A stretch of 64,000 bases of DNA from Rhizobium sp. WYCCWR10014 (GCF_001657485.1 NZ_LXFU01000051.1:62001-126000); one strand, 5' to 3'; positions 8,682-16,883 are shown, numbered from the stretch's first letter. Notes: generated from the letters alone by a model not told the origin. Numbers and translations: made by a program.

Positions 8682-10742
8682 TTAGGCCAGGCCGAGGGCT
8701 GCGACGGCCATGTCGATCGCCTTGATGCCGATGAAGGGGACGATGATGCCGCCGAGGCCGTAGATCAGCAGGTTGCGCGACAGCAACGCGCCGGCGCCGA
8801 TCGGACGGTAGCGGACACCCTTCAGCGACAGCGGGATCAGCGCGATGATGATCAGCGCGTTAAAGATGATCGCCGAAAGGATGGCGCTTTGCGGCGTCGA
8901 AAGCCCCATGATGTTCAGGATGCCGAGCTGCGGGTAGAAGGTCAGGAACATCGCCGGGATGATGGCGAAGTACTTGGCGATGTCGTTGGCGATCGAGAAG
9001 GTCGTCAGCGCGCCGCGCGTCATCAACAGCTGCTTGCCGATCTCGACGATCTCGATGAGCTTCGTCGGGTCGCTGTCGAGGTCGACCATGTTGCCGGCCT
9101 CGCGGGCAGCGACCGTGCCGGTGTTCATTGCGACGCCGACATCGGCCTGGGCGAGCGCCGGCGCATCGTTGGTGCCGTCGCCGCACATGGCGACGAGCTT
9201 GCCCTTCGACTGTTCCTCGCGCATCAGCGCCAGCTTCATTTCCGGCGTTGCCTGGGCAAGGAAGTCGTCGACGCCGGCTTCCGCTGCGATGGCGGCTGCC
9301 GTCAGCGGGTTGTCGCCGGTGATCATCACGGTACGGATGCCCATGCGGCGAAGCTCGGTGAAGCGTTCGCGGATGCCGCCCTTGACGATATCCTTCAGCT
9401 GGATGACGCCGAGCAGTTTGCCGTCGCGGGCAACGGCCAGCGGCGTGCCGCCTGATTTGGCGACTTCGTCGGCGATCGACTGCAGTTCGCGTACGACCTC
9501 GCTGCCGTTTTTCGAGGATGCGTCGCCGTTGACATAGGCCAGCAAGGCATCGACAGCGCCCTTGCGGATCGAGGCGCCTTCGAGATCGACGCCGCTCATG
9601 CGGGTCTGGGCGGTAAAGGGCACGAAGGTTGCCTTGAGGCTCGCCATATCGCGGCCGCGGATCGCATATTTCTCCTTGGCGAGCACGACGATGGAGCGGC
9701 CTTCCGGCGTTTCGTCGGCAAGCGAGGCGAGTTGGGCGGCGTCGGCGAGATCCTGTTCGGAAACGCCGCGAACCGGGCGGAAGGTCGTCGCCTGACGATT
9801 GCCGAGGGTGATCGTGCCGGTCTTGTCGAGCAGCAGCGTATCGACATCGCCGGCGGCTTCGACCGCCCGGCCGGACATGGCGAGCACGTTGAAGCGGACG
9901 AGGCGGTCCATGCCGGCGATGCCGATCGCCGACAGCAGCGCGCCGATCGTCGTCGGGATGAGGGTGACGAAGAGGGCGACGAGCACGATGATCGGGATCG
10001 AGCCGCCGGCATAGATGGCAAAGCTCGGGATCGTCGCCGTGGCGAGCACGAAGATCAGCGTCATGCCGGCCAAGAGGATGTTGAGCGCGATCTCGTTCGG
10101 GGTCTTCTGGCGTTCGGCACCTTCAACGAGCGCGATCATCCGGTCAAGGAAGGTCGAGCCGGCAGCGGCGGTGATGCGGACGCGGATCCAGTCGGACAGC
10201 ACCTGCGTGCCGCCTGTTACCGCCGAGCGGTCGCCGCCGGATTCGCGGATAACAGGGGCGGATTCGCCTGTGATCGCCGCTTCGTTGACGGAGGCCACGC
10301 CTTCGATAACCTCGCCGTCCGACGGGATGATGTCGCCGGCCTCGACGAGCACGAGGTCGCCGACCTTGAGGCTGGTGCCCGGCACCATGCGGTAGCCGCT
10401 GCCATTATTGGCGGTCAGCAGCTTCGCCTGGGTTTCGGTGCGCGCCTTGCGCAGCGAATCCGCCTGCGCCTTGCCGCGGCCTTCGGCGACGGCCTCGGCG
10501 AAATTGGCAAATAGCACCGTGAACCAGAGCCAGAGATTGATCTGGAACGAGAAGCCGAGATTGCCGTTGCCTGCCACCAGATCGCGCAGGAAGAGGATGG
10601 TGGTCAGCACCGAGACCGTGGCCACGACGAACATGACCGGGTTTCTGGCGAGTGCCCGGGGGTTGAGCTTCTTGAAAGCGGCGCCCACGGCCGGAATGAG
10701 GATGCGAGAATCCATGATGCTCGCGGATTTTGCCTGGCTCAT
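8682..10742 (-). CDS. kdpB: Potassium-transporting P-type ATPase subunit KdpB
   Basis: Catalytic ATPase of 686 aa. The phosphorylated Asp306 is in DKTGT; the actuator loop is TGES (158-161), whose serine corresponds to the inhibitory phosphoserine of the E. coli enzyme; the hinge motif GDGTNDAPAL lies near residue 520. N- and C-terminal membrane helices are present. GGAG lies 8 bp upstream of the ATG. A 51-codon ORF separates it from kdpA, unlike the compact E. coli arrangement. Confidence 0.97.
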   Translation of the reverse strand: MSQAKSASIMDSRILIPAVGAAFKKLNPRALARNPVMFVVATVSVLTTILFLRDLVAGNGNLGFSFQINLWLWFTVLFANFAEAVAEGRGKAQADSLRKARTETQAKLLTANNGSGYRMVPGTSLKVGDLVLVEAGDIIPSDGEVIEGVASVNEAAITGESAPVIRESGGDRSAVTGGTQVLSDWIRVRITAAAGSTFLDRMIALVEGAERQKTPNEIALNILLAGMTLIFVLATATIPSFAIYAGGSIPIIVLVALFVTLIPTTIGALLSAIGIAGMDRLVRFNVLAMSGRAVEAAGDVDTLLLDKTGTITLGNRQATTFRPVRGVSEQDLADAAQLASLADETPEGRSIVVLAKEKYAIRGRDMASLKATFVPFTAQTRMSGVDLEGASIRKGAVDALLAYVNGDASSKNGSEVVRELQSIADEVAKSGGTPLAVARDGKLLGVIQLKDIVKGGIRERFTELRRMGIRTVMITGDNPLTAAAIAAEAGVDDFLAQATPEMKLALMREEQSKGKLVAMCGDGTNDAPALAQADVGVAMNTGTVAAREAGNMVDLDSDPTKLIEIVEIGKQLLMTRGALTTFSIANDIAKYFAIIPAMFLTFYPQLGILNIMGLSTPQSAILSAIIFNALIIIALIPLSLKGVRYRPIGAGALLSRNLLIYGLGGIIVPFIGIKAIDMAVAALGLA

Positions 10743-10786
10743 AAGAGACTCCAGCTTTGAAACGAGGATGGCGAACCGGAAGCCGG

Positions 10787-10942
10787 TCAGCCCTGTAAGA
10801 TTTTGACTATGGCGGCGATGACGAGCAGGCCTGCCATCATCACCAGGATGATGTCGGAGGCTTGGGGTCTCGGACCATTCCCACGTCCCGGCGCACCGGG
10901 ACGTGAGTGGAAGGCGTTGCGAAGCCTGTGACGGAGGATCAT
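10787..10942 (-). CDS. Small membrane protein (51 aa) between kdpA and kdpB
   Basis: I recognise no family. The ATG at 10942 is preceded by GAGGTG about 5-6 bp away and lies 9 bp after the kdpA stop. The N-terminal half is basic and rich in Gly/Pro; residues about 30-48 (starting SDIILVMMAG) form one clear transmembrane helix. The stop is 44 bp before kdpB. A perfect 10-bp inverted repeat lies inside the frame (10882-10905), so the N-terminal half may partly reflect an inserted palindrome. It could be a Kdp accessory peptide like KdpF, or a decayed gene. No other plausible gene fills this gap. Confidence 0.5.
   Translation of the reverse strand: MILRHRLRNAFHSRPGAPGRGNGPRPQASDIILVMMAGLLVIAAIVKILQG
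10882..10905 (-). repeat. Perfect 10-bp hairpin between kdpA and kdpB
   Basis: CACGTCCCGG, the loop CGCA, and CCGGGACGTG form a perfect stem inside the 51-aa ORF. No U-tract follows on either strand, so it is not a normal terminator. It may tune kdpA versus kdpBC mRNA stability. Confidence 0.6.
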
Positions 10943-10951
10943 GGCATCACC

Positions 10952-12655
10952 TCAAAAGGTCTGGCCGGCGATCATGACCAGGTGCTCGACGACGGGGCCA
11001 AGGGCCAACGCCGGGAAGAAGGTCAGGCCGCCGACGATCAGGATCGTGCCGACGAGCAGACCGACGAAGAGCGGACCGTCTGTCGGGAAGGTGCCTGCCG
11101 AAGCCGGAACCGTCTTCTTGGCGATCAGTGAGCCGGCGATGGCAAGCGCCGGGATGATGACCAGGAAGCGGCCGGCGAGCATGCCGATGCCGAGCGTCAC
11201 GTTGTACCAGGGCGTATTGCCGGTCAGGCCGCCGAAAGCCGAGCCGTTGTTGGCCGCAGCCGACGTATAGGCATAAAGGATTTCGGAGAAACCGTGCGGG
11301 CCGGCGGTGCCGATCGAGGCGACGGCGCTTGGAAGCACCGTGGCGATCGCAGTGAACACCAGCATGGCGAGCGGCAGGCAGAGAATGGCGAGAACGGCCA
11401 TCTTCATTTCCTTCGCCTCGATCTTCTTGCCGAGATATTCCGGCGTGCGGCCGACCATCAGGCCGGCGACGAAGACGGCGACGATGATGAACAGCAGGAT
11501 GCCGTAGAAGCCAGCGCCGACACCGCCGACGATGACTTCGCCGAGTTGCATGTTGATCAGCGGTACGAGGCCACCGAGTGCCGTGAAGCTGCCGTGCATC
11601 GCATTGACCGCGCCGCATGAGGCCGCCGTGGTGATGACCGCAAAGAGCGAGGATAGGGCGACACCGAAGCGGACTTCCTTGCCTTCCATGTTGCCGCCGC
11701 CAAGACCGAAGGCATGCATCAGCGGATTGCCGGCGGCTTCCGCCCAATAGGTGACGCCGACACCGACGATGAACAGGATGCCCATCGTGGCAAGGATTGC
11801 CCAGCCCTGGCGCTGGTTGCCGACCATTCGGCCGAAAACATTGGTGAGGGCCGCACCGATCGCGAAGATCGAGACCATCTGGATGAGGTTGGAGATCGCA
11901 TCGGGGTTTTCGAACGGATGGGCGGAATTGGCATTGAAGAAGCCGCCACCGTTGGTGCCGAGCATCTTGATCGCAAGCTGCGATGCAACGGGACCGACGG
12001 CGATTGTCTGCTGCGCACCTTCGAGCGTCGTCGCATTGACGTAAGGGCCAAGCGTCTGCGGCACGCCGAGATAGACAAAGACCAGTGTCAGCACGATGCA
12101 GATCGGCAGCAGCACATAGAAGGTCGCCCTGGTCATATCGACCCAGAAATTGCCGACGGCCTTGCCCGAAGCGCGCGAGAAGGCGCGAATGAAGGCAAGC
12201 GCGATGGCAATGCCCGTCGCCGCGGAGACGAAGTTCTGGACCGTGAAGCCGGCCATCTGGGTCAGATAGGACATCGTGCTTTCGCCGCCGTAATTCTGCC
12301 AGTTGGTATTGCTGACGAAGCTGACGGCGGTGTTGAAGGAAAGCTCGGGCGGAACGGCTGCCATGCCGGCTGGATTATAGGGAAGGCCGGCCTGCAGGCG
12401 TTGCAGCGCGTAAAGCACGATGACGCCGAGCAGGCTGAAGAGCAGCAGGGCGAAGGCATAGGAGGTCCAATGCTGTTCCTCGCGTTCGCTGGTGCCGGCA
12501 ATGCGGTAAAGTCCCCGTTCGATCGGAACGAGGACCGGTGACAGGAAAGTGCGCTCGCCGCTGAAGACACGCGTCATGTAACCGCCGAGCGGTTTGACGA
12601 GCACGAGGACGATCCCACAGTAAAGCAGGATCTGAAGCCATCCGTTGAGGGTCAT
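10952..12655 (-). CDS. kdpA: Potassium-binding channel-like subunit KdpA
   Basis: K+-selective translocation subunit of 567 aa with about ten membrane segments, related to potassium channels by four internal pore repeats. Selectivity-type glycine motifs are visible, for example NTNWQNYGG and TNGGGFFNANSAHPFENP. The length matches the family. No strong Shine-Dalgarno precedes the ATG at 12655; a sizeable hairpin lies in the short leader after kdpF. Confidence 0.96.
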   Translation of the reverse strand: MTLNGWLQILLYCGIVLVLVKPLGGYMTRVFSGERTFLSPVLVPIERGLYRIAGTSEREEQHWTSYAFALLLFSLLGVIVLYALQRLQAGLPYNPAGMAAVPPELSFNTAVSFVSNTNWQNYGGESTMSYLTQMAGFTVQNFVSAATGIAIALAFIRAFSRASGKAVGNFWVDMTRATFYVLLPICIVLTLVFVYLGVPQTLGPYVNATTLEGAQQTIAVGPVASQLAIKMLGTNGGGFFNANSAHPFENPDAISNLIQMVSIFAIGAALTNVFGRMVGNQRQGWAILATMGILFIVGVGVTYWAEAAGNPLMHAFGLGGGNMEGKEVRFGVALSSLFAVITTAASCGAVNAMHGSFTALGGLVPLINMQLGEVIVGGVGAGFYGILLFIIVAVFVAGLMVGRTPEYLGKKIEAKEMKMAVLAILCLPLAMLVFTAIATVLPSAVASIGTAGPHGFSEILYAYTSAAANNGSAFGGLTGNTPWYNVTLGIGMLAGRFLVIIPALAIAGSLIAKKTVPASAGTFPTDGPLFVGLLVGTILIVGGLTFFPALALGPVVEHLVMIAGQTF

Positions 12656-12680
12656 TTGGGGTAACTTTCAATACCCGGCT

Positions 12681-12714
12681 GCTTCTAAGGTCGCGCACGC
12701 GCGAGCTAAGAAGC
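12681..12714 (-). other. Stem-loop between kdpF and kdpA
   Basis: GCTTCT and AGAAGC form the outer stem, and TCGCGC and GCGCGA the inner one, with small mismatches between them. The 34-nt structure ends about 25 nt before the kdpA start. There is no U-tract, so control of mRNA stability or of kdpA translation is more likely than termination. Confidence 0.55.
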
Positions 12715-12725
12715 GCCAGTTCTCT

Positions 12726-12815
12726 TCAAAAGCGTTCTGGGCGAAGGAGAGCGTAGGTGAGGTAAACGGTGAGAAACACGGTTACGGCACCGCTCAAGAC
12801 ATAATCGAGGGTCAT
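12726..12815 (-). CDS. kdpF: KdpF small membrane subunit
   Basis: A 29-aa peptide starting MTLDYVLSG and ending LLRPERF. It is almost entirely one transmembrane helix with the KdpF-type C-terminus (YxxLLRPE.F), and it stabilises the KdpABC complex in other bacteria. AGGAG lies 8 bp before the ATG at 12815. It follows the 27-aa ORF by 14 bp and precedes kdpA by 70 bp. A longer in-frame upstream start (12980) would run through the neighbouring small ORF and is rejected. Confidence 0.9.
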   Translation of the reverse strand: MTLDYVLSGAVTVFLTVYLTYALLRPERF

Positions 12816-12829
12816 CGTCGCTTCTCCTG

Positions 12830-12913
12830 TCAAAGCCTGTCGCAGGCCCGGGTGTAGGCAAAGCACAGCGCGAAGAATATGATCGCGGTGCCGATTAGAA
12901 TGATATCCATCAT
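12830..12913 (-). CDS. 27-aa membrane peptide at the head of the kdp operon
   Basis: The peptide begins MMDIILIGTA and ends TRACDRL. A single hydrophobic helix (about residues 4-20) precedes a short basic, cysteine-containing tail. AGGAG lies 8 bp before the first ATG at 12913, with a second ATG at 12910. It sits 14 bp upstream of kdpF in the same direction, so it is probably the first gene of the operon. It resembles KdpF in size and topology but lacks the RPE.F ending. Function unknown. Confidence 0.65.
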   Translation of the reverse strand: MMDIILIGTAIIFFALCFAYTRACDRL

Positions 12914-12918
12914 GATCG

Positions 12919-12945
12919 TGACTCCTGTTGTTCTTCTTGGAGTCA
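12919..12945 (-). promoter_or_regulatory. Inverted repeat covering the first kdp ribosome-binding site
   Basis: TGACTCC and GGAGTCA form a 7-bp stem with a 13-nt loop. On the transcript the GGAG of the 27-aa ORF's Shine-Dalgarno is in the downstream arm, so folding could hide it. Confidence 0.45.
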
Positions 12946-13295
12946 GACAAGACAAAGGGCGCTGGGAGGCCGCCTTTCATGCTTTCTGGCGTGGAGATGA
13001 TCTTTTCGATCTCTCGGCCATCAATATGGAGCCGAAGTGCATAAAGGTTCGAGACGGACGACAGGCGATCTATATAAAAATCTTATAAATGCCCTTCCGA
13101 GGGCGCTCACCATCGGACGCGTTTTCGGCCGAGCCGCTGCCGGGCACCGACCTTGGCAAATCTGCCTGAGCATTTTTTCATTTGTTGAGCAAAAGCCTTC
13201 GCAATCTGGTTGAATTGGGAAGGCTTCGGGTCTTATAGTCGCTTCGACGCTGCCCGACGGAGTCATGGGCAAGCCATTAGGGAAGGAAACCGACG
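12946..13295. other. Divergent intergenic region between the kdp operon and the xylitol-type dehydrogenase
   Basis: About 350 bp holding the kdp promoter region. An AT-rich stretch at 13068-13090 carries the KdpE-like site described separately. The side nearest the dehydrogenase is GC-richer and shows only the GGAAGGA ribosome-binding site before 13296. No other convincing gene or hairpin was seen. Confidence 0.5.
13073..13089 (-). promoter_or_regulatory. Predicted KdpE operator: tandem TTTATA hexamers
   Basis: On the kdp coding strand this reads TTTATA-AGATT-TTTATA, two direct repeats with a 5-bp spacer. The E. coli KdpE site is TTTATA-N5-TTTACA, so sequence and spacing agree in all but one base. 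It lies 160 bp before the first kdp ORF in an otherwise GC-rich region. Confidence 0.7.
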
Positions 13296-14339
13296 ATGAC
13301 CAAAGTCCGTGCGCTTGTCCTCGAGCGCCAGCATGAGCTTGCGCTCCGCGATATCGATCTGCCGCTCGAAACCGGCCCCGGCGAGGTGAAGATCAGGATC
13401 CACACCGTCGGCGTCTGCGGTTCGGACGTGCATTATTACACCCATGGTAAGATCGGCCCCTTCGTCGTCAACGCGCCGATGGTGCTCGGCCATGAGGCGG
13501 CAGGCACGGTGGTCGAGGTCGGCGCCGGCGTCACGCATCTGAAAGTCGGCGACCGCGTCTGCATGGAGCCGGGCATTCCCGATCCGAATTCCAAGGCAAG
13601 CCGGCTCGGCATGTACAATATCGACCCGGCCGTCACCTTCTGGGCGACCCCGCCGATCCACGGCGTGCTGACATCAGAGGTCGTGCATCCCGCCAATTAC
13701 ACCTTCAAGCTGCCCGACAATGTCAGCTTCGCCGAAGGCGCCATGGTCGAGCCCTTCGCCGTCGGCATGCAGGCGGCCACCAAGGCGAAGATTACGCCTG
13801 GTGATACTGCCGTCGTCCTCGGCGCCGGACCGATCGGCACGATGGTGGCGATCGCGGCCCTTGCCGGCGGCTGCGCCCGCGCGATCGTCGCCGATCTTGC
13901 CCAGCCGAAGCTCGATATCGCTGCGCAGTATCAGGGCGTCATTCCGGTGAATATCCGCGAGAAGAACCTGGCCGAAGAGGTTGCCCGGCTGACCGACGGC
14001 TGGGGCGCCGATGTCGTCTTCGAATGCTCCGGCTCGCCGAAGGCCTGGGAGACGATCATGGCGCTGCCGCGCCCGGGCGGCGTCATCGTCGTCGTCGGCC
14101 TGCCGGTCAACCCGATCGGCTTCGACGTCTCGACGGCATCCACCAAGGAAATCCGCATCGAGACGGTGTTCCGTTACGCGCACCAGTATGAGCGCTCGGT
14201 CGCGCTGCTCGGCTCGGGACGCGTCGATCTGAAGCCGCTGATTTCCGAGACCTTTAAGTTCGAAGATTCGATCAAGGCGTTTGATCGCGCCGTCGAAGCG
14301 CGGCCGAGCGACGTGAAGCTGCAGATCGTGATGGACTAG
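13296..14339 (+). CDS. Zinc-dependent medium-chain polyol dehydrogenase (xylitol/sorbitol type)
   Basis: A 347-aa cytoplasmic NAD-dependent dehydrogenase expected to oxidise a polyol such as xylitol to the ketose. Catalytic zinc ligands are Cys41 (VGVCGSD) and His66-Glu67 (GHEAAG). The Rossmann motif is VLGAGPIGTM near 170. In the lobe after CMEP only the first of the usual four structural-zinc cysteines remains, as in sorbitol-dehydrogenase-like members. GGAAGGA precedes the ATG. It ends 12 bp from the convergent DedA gene. Substrate assignment is by overall resemblance only. Confidence 0.85.
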   Translation: MTKVRALVLERQHELALRDIDLPLETGPGEVKIRIHTVGVCGSDVHYYTHGKIGPFVVNAPMVLGHEAAGTVVEVGAGVTHLKVGDRVCMEPGIPDPNSKASRLGMYNIDPAVTFWATPPIHGVLTSEVVHPANYTFKLPDNVSFAEGAMVEPFAVGMQAATKAKITPGDTAVVLGAGPIGTMVAIAALAGGCARAIVADLAQPKLDIAAQYQGVIPVNIREKNLAEEVARLTDGWGADVVFECSGSPKAWETIMALPRPGGVIVVVGLPVNPIGFDVSTASTKEIRIETVFRYAHQYERSVALLGSGRVDLKPLISETFKFEDSIKAFDRAVEARPSDVKLQIVMD

Positions 14340-14351
14340 GACGCCATACCG

Positions 14352-14921
14352 CTACGAGTGCCTGGCGCTCAGTTTCATCTTGCGAAAGGCAAGAGCCGCG
14401 GCCGCGACGACAGCTGCGGCTCCGATTGCAATCAGCAGATGGCGATGAAGCGGAAGGTGGCCCAATGTCTGTTGGATGCCGTGCCCGAATAGATAACCGA
14501 GTGCCGTGAACAGCTGGCCCCACACCAGCGCGGCCACGGCATTCAGGACGATGAATTTACCGGTCGCTATTCGCGTCGTCCCGATCACGATCGGGCTGAT
14601 CGTCCGCAATCCCACCAGGAAACGAAACGCAAGGATGAAGCCTGTGGGATATCTTTCCAAAAGCCGGGTGGCGCGCGCCAGCGTCGGTCTTTCCATCAGC
14701 CGCCGGACGAGACCCCATCGAGCCGCATAACGGCCGGCGAAGAACCAGAACTGATCGCCCGCGAAGGATCCTGCCGTAGCCGCAAGCGATGCCGACCAAT
14801 AACTCAGCAGCCCGCGGTGGGAGATGACGCCGCCAAGGAAGGCGGCTGTTTCGCCTTCGAAGGCTGCGCCCAGAAATATCGCCAACAGGCCGTAGTGCTC
14901 GATCAGCAGTTCGATAGACAC
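14352..14921 (-). CDS. DedA family (VTT/SNARE-associated) membrane protein
   Basis: A 189-aa integral membrane protein. Family marks are the N-terminal FEGETAAFLGG, then GDQFWFFAGRYAARWG, and the conserved FRFLVGLRTISPIVIGT re-entrant region. Four to five hydrophobic segments are visible. DedA proteins act in lipid flipping and membrane homeostasis; the substrate here is unknown. It stands alone: convergent with the polyol dehydrogenase and 145 bp, including a dispersed repeat, from the next gene upstream. Confidence 0.88.
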   Translation of the reverse strand: MSIELLIEHYGLLAIFLGAAFEGETAAFLGGVISHRGLLSYWSASLAATAGSFAGDQFWFFAGRYAARWGLVRRLMERPTLARATRLLERYPTGFILAFRFLVGLRTISPIVIGTTRIATGKFIVLNAVAALVWGQLFTALGYLFGHGIQQTLGHLPLHRHLLIAIGAAAVVAAAALAFRKMKLSARHS

Positions 14922-14964
14922 TCAGCCCGCCTCCAGCTGTCGATTTCGAAGCATCAATTCATAG

Positions 14965-15070
14965 CTAGAGCGTTTCCGTTTTTCTCCGAATCACGGAAAT
15001 GCTCTATCTCTTTATTTCCACGCAATTCCGGACGCAAAACCGCTGCGCACTTTTGCTGAAATTGCTCTAA
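14965..15070. repeat. Dispersed two-palindrome intergenic element
   Basis: About 106 bp bounded by CTAGAGC and GCTCTAA. It holds two inverted repeats: AGAGCGTTTCCGT with ACGGAAATGCTCT, then GCAATT/AATTGC enclosing GCAAAA/TTTTGC. The two-palindrome layout and the GC-rich centre match the mosaic repeats known in Rhizobium. It touches the stop of the downstream flavoprotein gene and may act as its transcript end. Confidence 0.7.
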
Positions 15071-16428
15071 ACCGGCTTCAAATCCCCAAGCAGCGTCGGG
15101 ATCAGCTCCGACACCGTCGGATGGATCGGCACCGACCATTGCAGTGCGGGATAGGTCGTTCCTGCATTCATCGCGTCTATGATGCCGTGGATCACCTCGT
15201 CGCCCTCGATGCCAAGGATCGCAGCGCCGAGGATTTTTTTGGTCTCGGCGTCGGCGATCACCTTCATGAAGCCCTTGGTCTCGCCGCGCTCGTTGGCGCG
15301 GCCGACGCGGCTCATCGGCCGGGTCGAGATCATGATCTTGCGTCCCGAGGCGCGCGCCTGCTTCTCCGTCATGCCGACGCGGCCGAGCGGCGGGTCGATG
15401 TAGAGCGCATAGGCCGGGATGCGGCTCGAGAGTTTGCGGTCGCCGCCGTCGAGCAGATTGGCGGCGGCGATTTCGAAATCATTGTAGGAAGTGTGGGTGA
15501 AGGCGCCGTGGCCGTTACAGTCGCCGAGCGCCCAGATGCCCTCGACATTGGTGGCAAGCCTGTCGTCGACGGTAATGAAGCCGCGTCCGTCGGTAATGAC
15601 GCCGGCGGCATCGAGGCCGAGATCGTCGGTGTTCGGCTTGCGGCCGGTGGCGATCAGCACATGGCTCGCATCGATCCTCGCTGAATCGGTGGCGACCGTT
15701 ATTCCATCGCTGTTCCTGGCGAAGGCGATGTCGCTGGCGCCGGTATGAATGTCGATCCCCTCCGAGCGCAGGACATCGGCGATTGCGTCGGATATATCCT
15801 CGTCCTCGCGCGATGCGAGCTTGGGGCCATGCTCAATGACGCTGACTTCGGCGCCGAAGCGGCGATACATCTGCGCGAATTCCAGCCCGATATAACTGCC
15901 GCCGATCACGGCCAGATGTCGGGGCAGCGTGTCGAGATGGATGATCGAGGTGCTGGTGAGATAGTCGATATCGTTGATCCCGGGCAGGTCGGGGATGACG
16001 GGGCGCGCGCCGACATTGAGGAAGATGCGCGGTGCGGTCAGCGTCTCGCCGTTGACGCTGACGGTATTCGGATCCTCGAAACGGGCGTGGCCGTAGATCA
16101 CGGTCATGCCGTCCATGCCGGCGAACCAGCCGATCAGACCGTTGCGGGCGTTCGTGGTCACGGTTTCGGCACGAGCCCTCACCACTTTCATGTCGATGGC
16201 GATCTCGCCTGGGAGATTCACGCCGTAAACGGCGCCGTTTCTCGCGACATGGGCGGCGCGGGCGCTGGCGACCAGCGTCTTCGTCGGCATGCAGCCGGCA
16301 TTGACGCAGGTGCCGCCGAGGAACTTGCGCTCGATGAGGGCGACCTTCATGCCCTTTTCGACCATGCGGGCGGCGAGGAAGGGGCCGGCTTGGCCGCCCC
16401 CGATGACGATGGCGTCGAAGCTCTTCAT
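15067..16428 (-). CDS. Pyridine nucleotide-disulfide oxidoreductase, mercuric-reductase-like
   Basis: A 453-aa FAD flavoenzyme of the lipoamide dehydrogenase/mercuric reductase family. FAD motif GGGQAGPFLA (10-19); redox-active disulfide Cys41/Cys46 in GGTCVNAGCMPTKT; NAD(P) motif IGGSYIGLEFAQ; second FAD motif ALGDCNGHGAFTH; C-terminal dimerisation domain ending in an active-site-like HPTVSE. There is no N-terminal heavy-metal domain and no C-terminal cysteine pair, so true mercury reduction is doubtful. It overlaps the upstream DUF4126 gene by 4 bp. Confidence 0.85.
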   Translation of the reverse strand: MKSFDAIVIGGGQAGPFLAARMVEKGMKVALIERKFLGGTCVNAGCMPTKTLVASARAAHVARNGAVYGVNLPGEIAIDMKVVRARAETVTTNARNGLIGWFAGMDGMTVIYGHARFEDPNTVSVNGETLTAPRIFLNVGARPVIPDLPGINDIDYLTSTSIIHLDTLPRHLAVIGGSYIGLEFAQMYRRFGAEVSVIEHGPKLASREDEDISDAIADVLRSEGIDIHTGASDIAFARNSDGITVATDSARIDASHVLIATGRKPNTDDLGLDAAGVITDGRGFITVDDRLATNVEGIWALGDCNGHGAFTHTSYNDFEIAAANLLDGGDRKLSSRIPAYALYIDPPLGRVGMTEKQARASGRKIMISTRPMSRVGRANERGETKGFMKVIADAETKKILGAAILGIEGDEVIHGIIDAMNAGTTYPALQWSVPIHPTVSELIPTLLGDLKPV

Positions 16429-16883
16429 GACACGACCACGATCAGCAGCGCGCCGATGACGGCGACGGCATCTTCGATGAGAGCGGCCGGCAGATCCTTA
16501 CCGAAGGAGGCGGCAAGCCTGCCGCGGACGGCGGCGCCACCATATGTGCCGATGACGGCGCCGATCACCCCGGCAATCAGCCCGCCGAAGAGCAGGCCGC
16601 TGGCGGCACCGATCGTGGCGCCGGCCAGCCCGCCCATGACGATGCGGGCACCGAATTGCACAGGCACCTTGCGCGACGGCGTGGACGGTAGCTGATCGGT
16701 GATCAGTTCGACGACGGCGAGAAGCGTGAAGATCCACGGCGTCCACTGGTAACCCATGAAGGCAAGCGGCGTCTGCGAGACATCGAACCAGCCGAGTGCT
16801 GCGCCCCAGGCGACGGCGGCGGGCGCCGTCATGGCGCGAAGCCCTGATATGACACCAATCAGCAATGCAAGCAGCAGAAACAT
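16425..16883 (-). CDS. DUF4126 family membrane protein
   Basis: A 152-aa protein with four to five hydrophobic, glycine-rich helices. The N-terminal GLRAMTAPAAVAWGA and central ELITDQLPSTPSRK match the DUF4126 family, whose function is unknown. Its stop overlaps the ATG of the flavoprotein by 4 bp, so the two are translated as a pair. Such pairing suggests a membrane partner or anchor for the reductase, but this is inference. Confidence 0.8.
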   Translation of the reverse strand: MFLLLALLIGVISGLRAMTAPAAVAWGAALGWFDVSQTPLAFMGYQWTPWIFTLLAVVELITDQLPSTPSRKVPVQFGARIVMGGLAGATIGAASGLLFGGLIAGVIGAVIGTYGGAAVRGRLAASFGKDLPAALIEDAVAVIGALLIVVVS

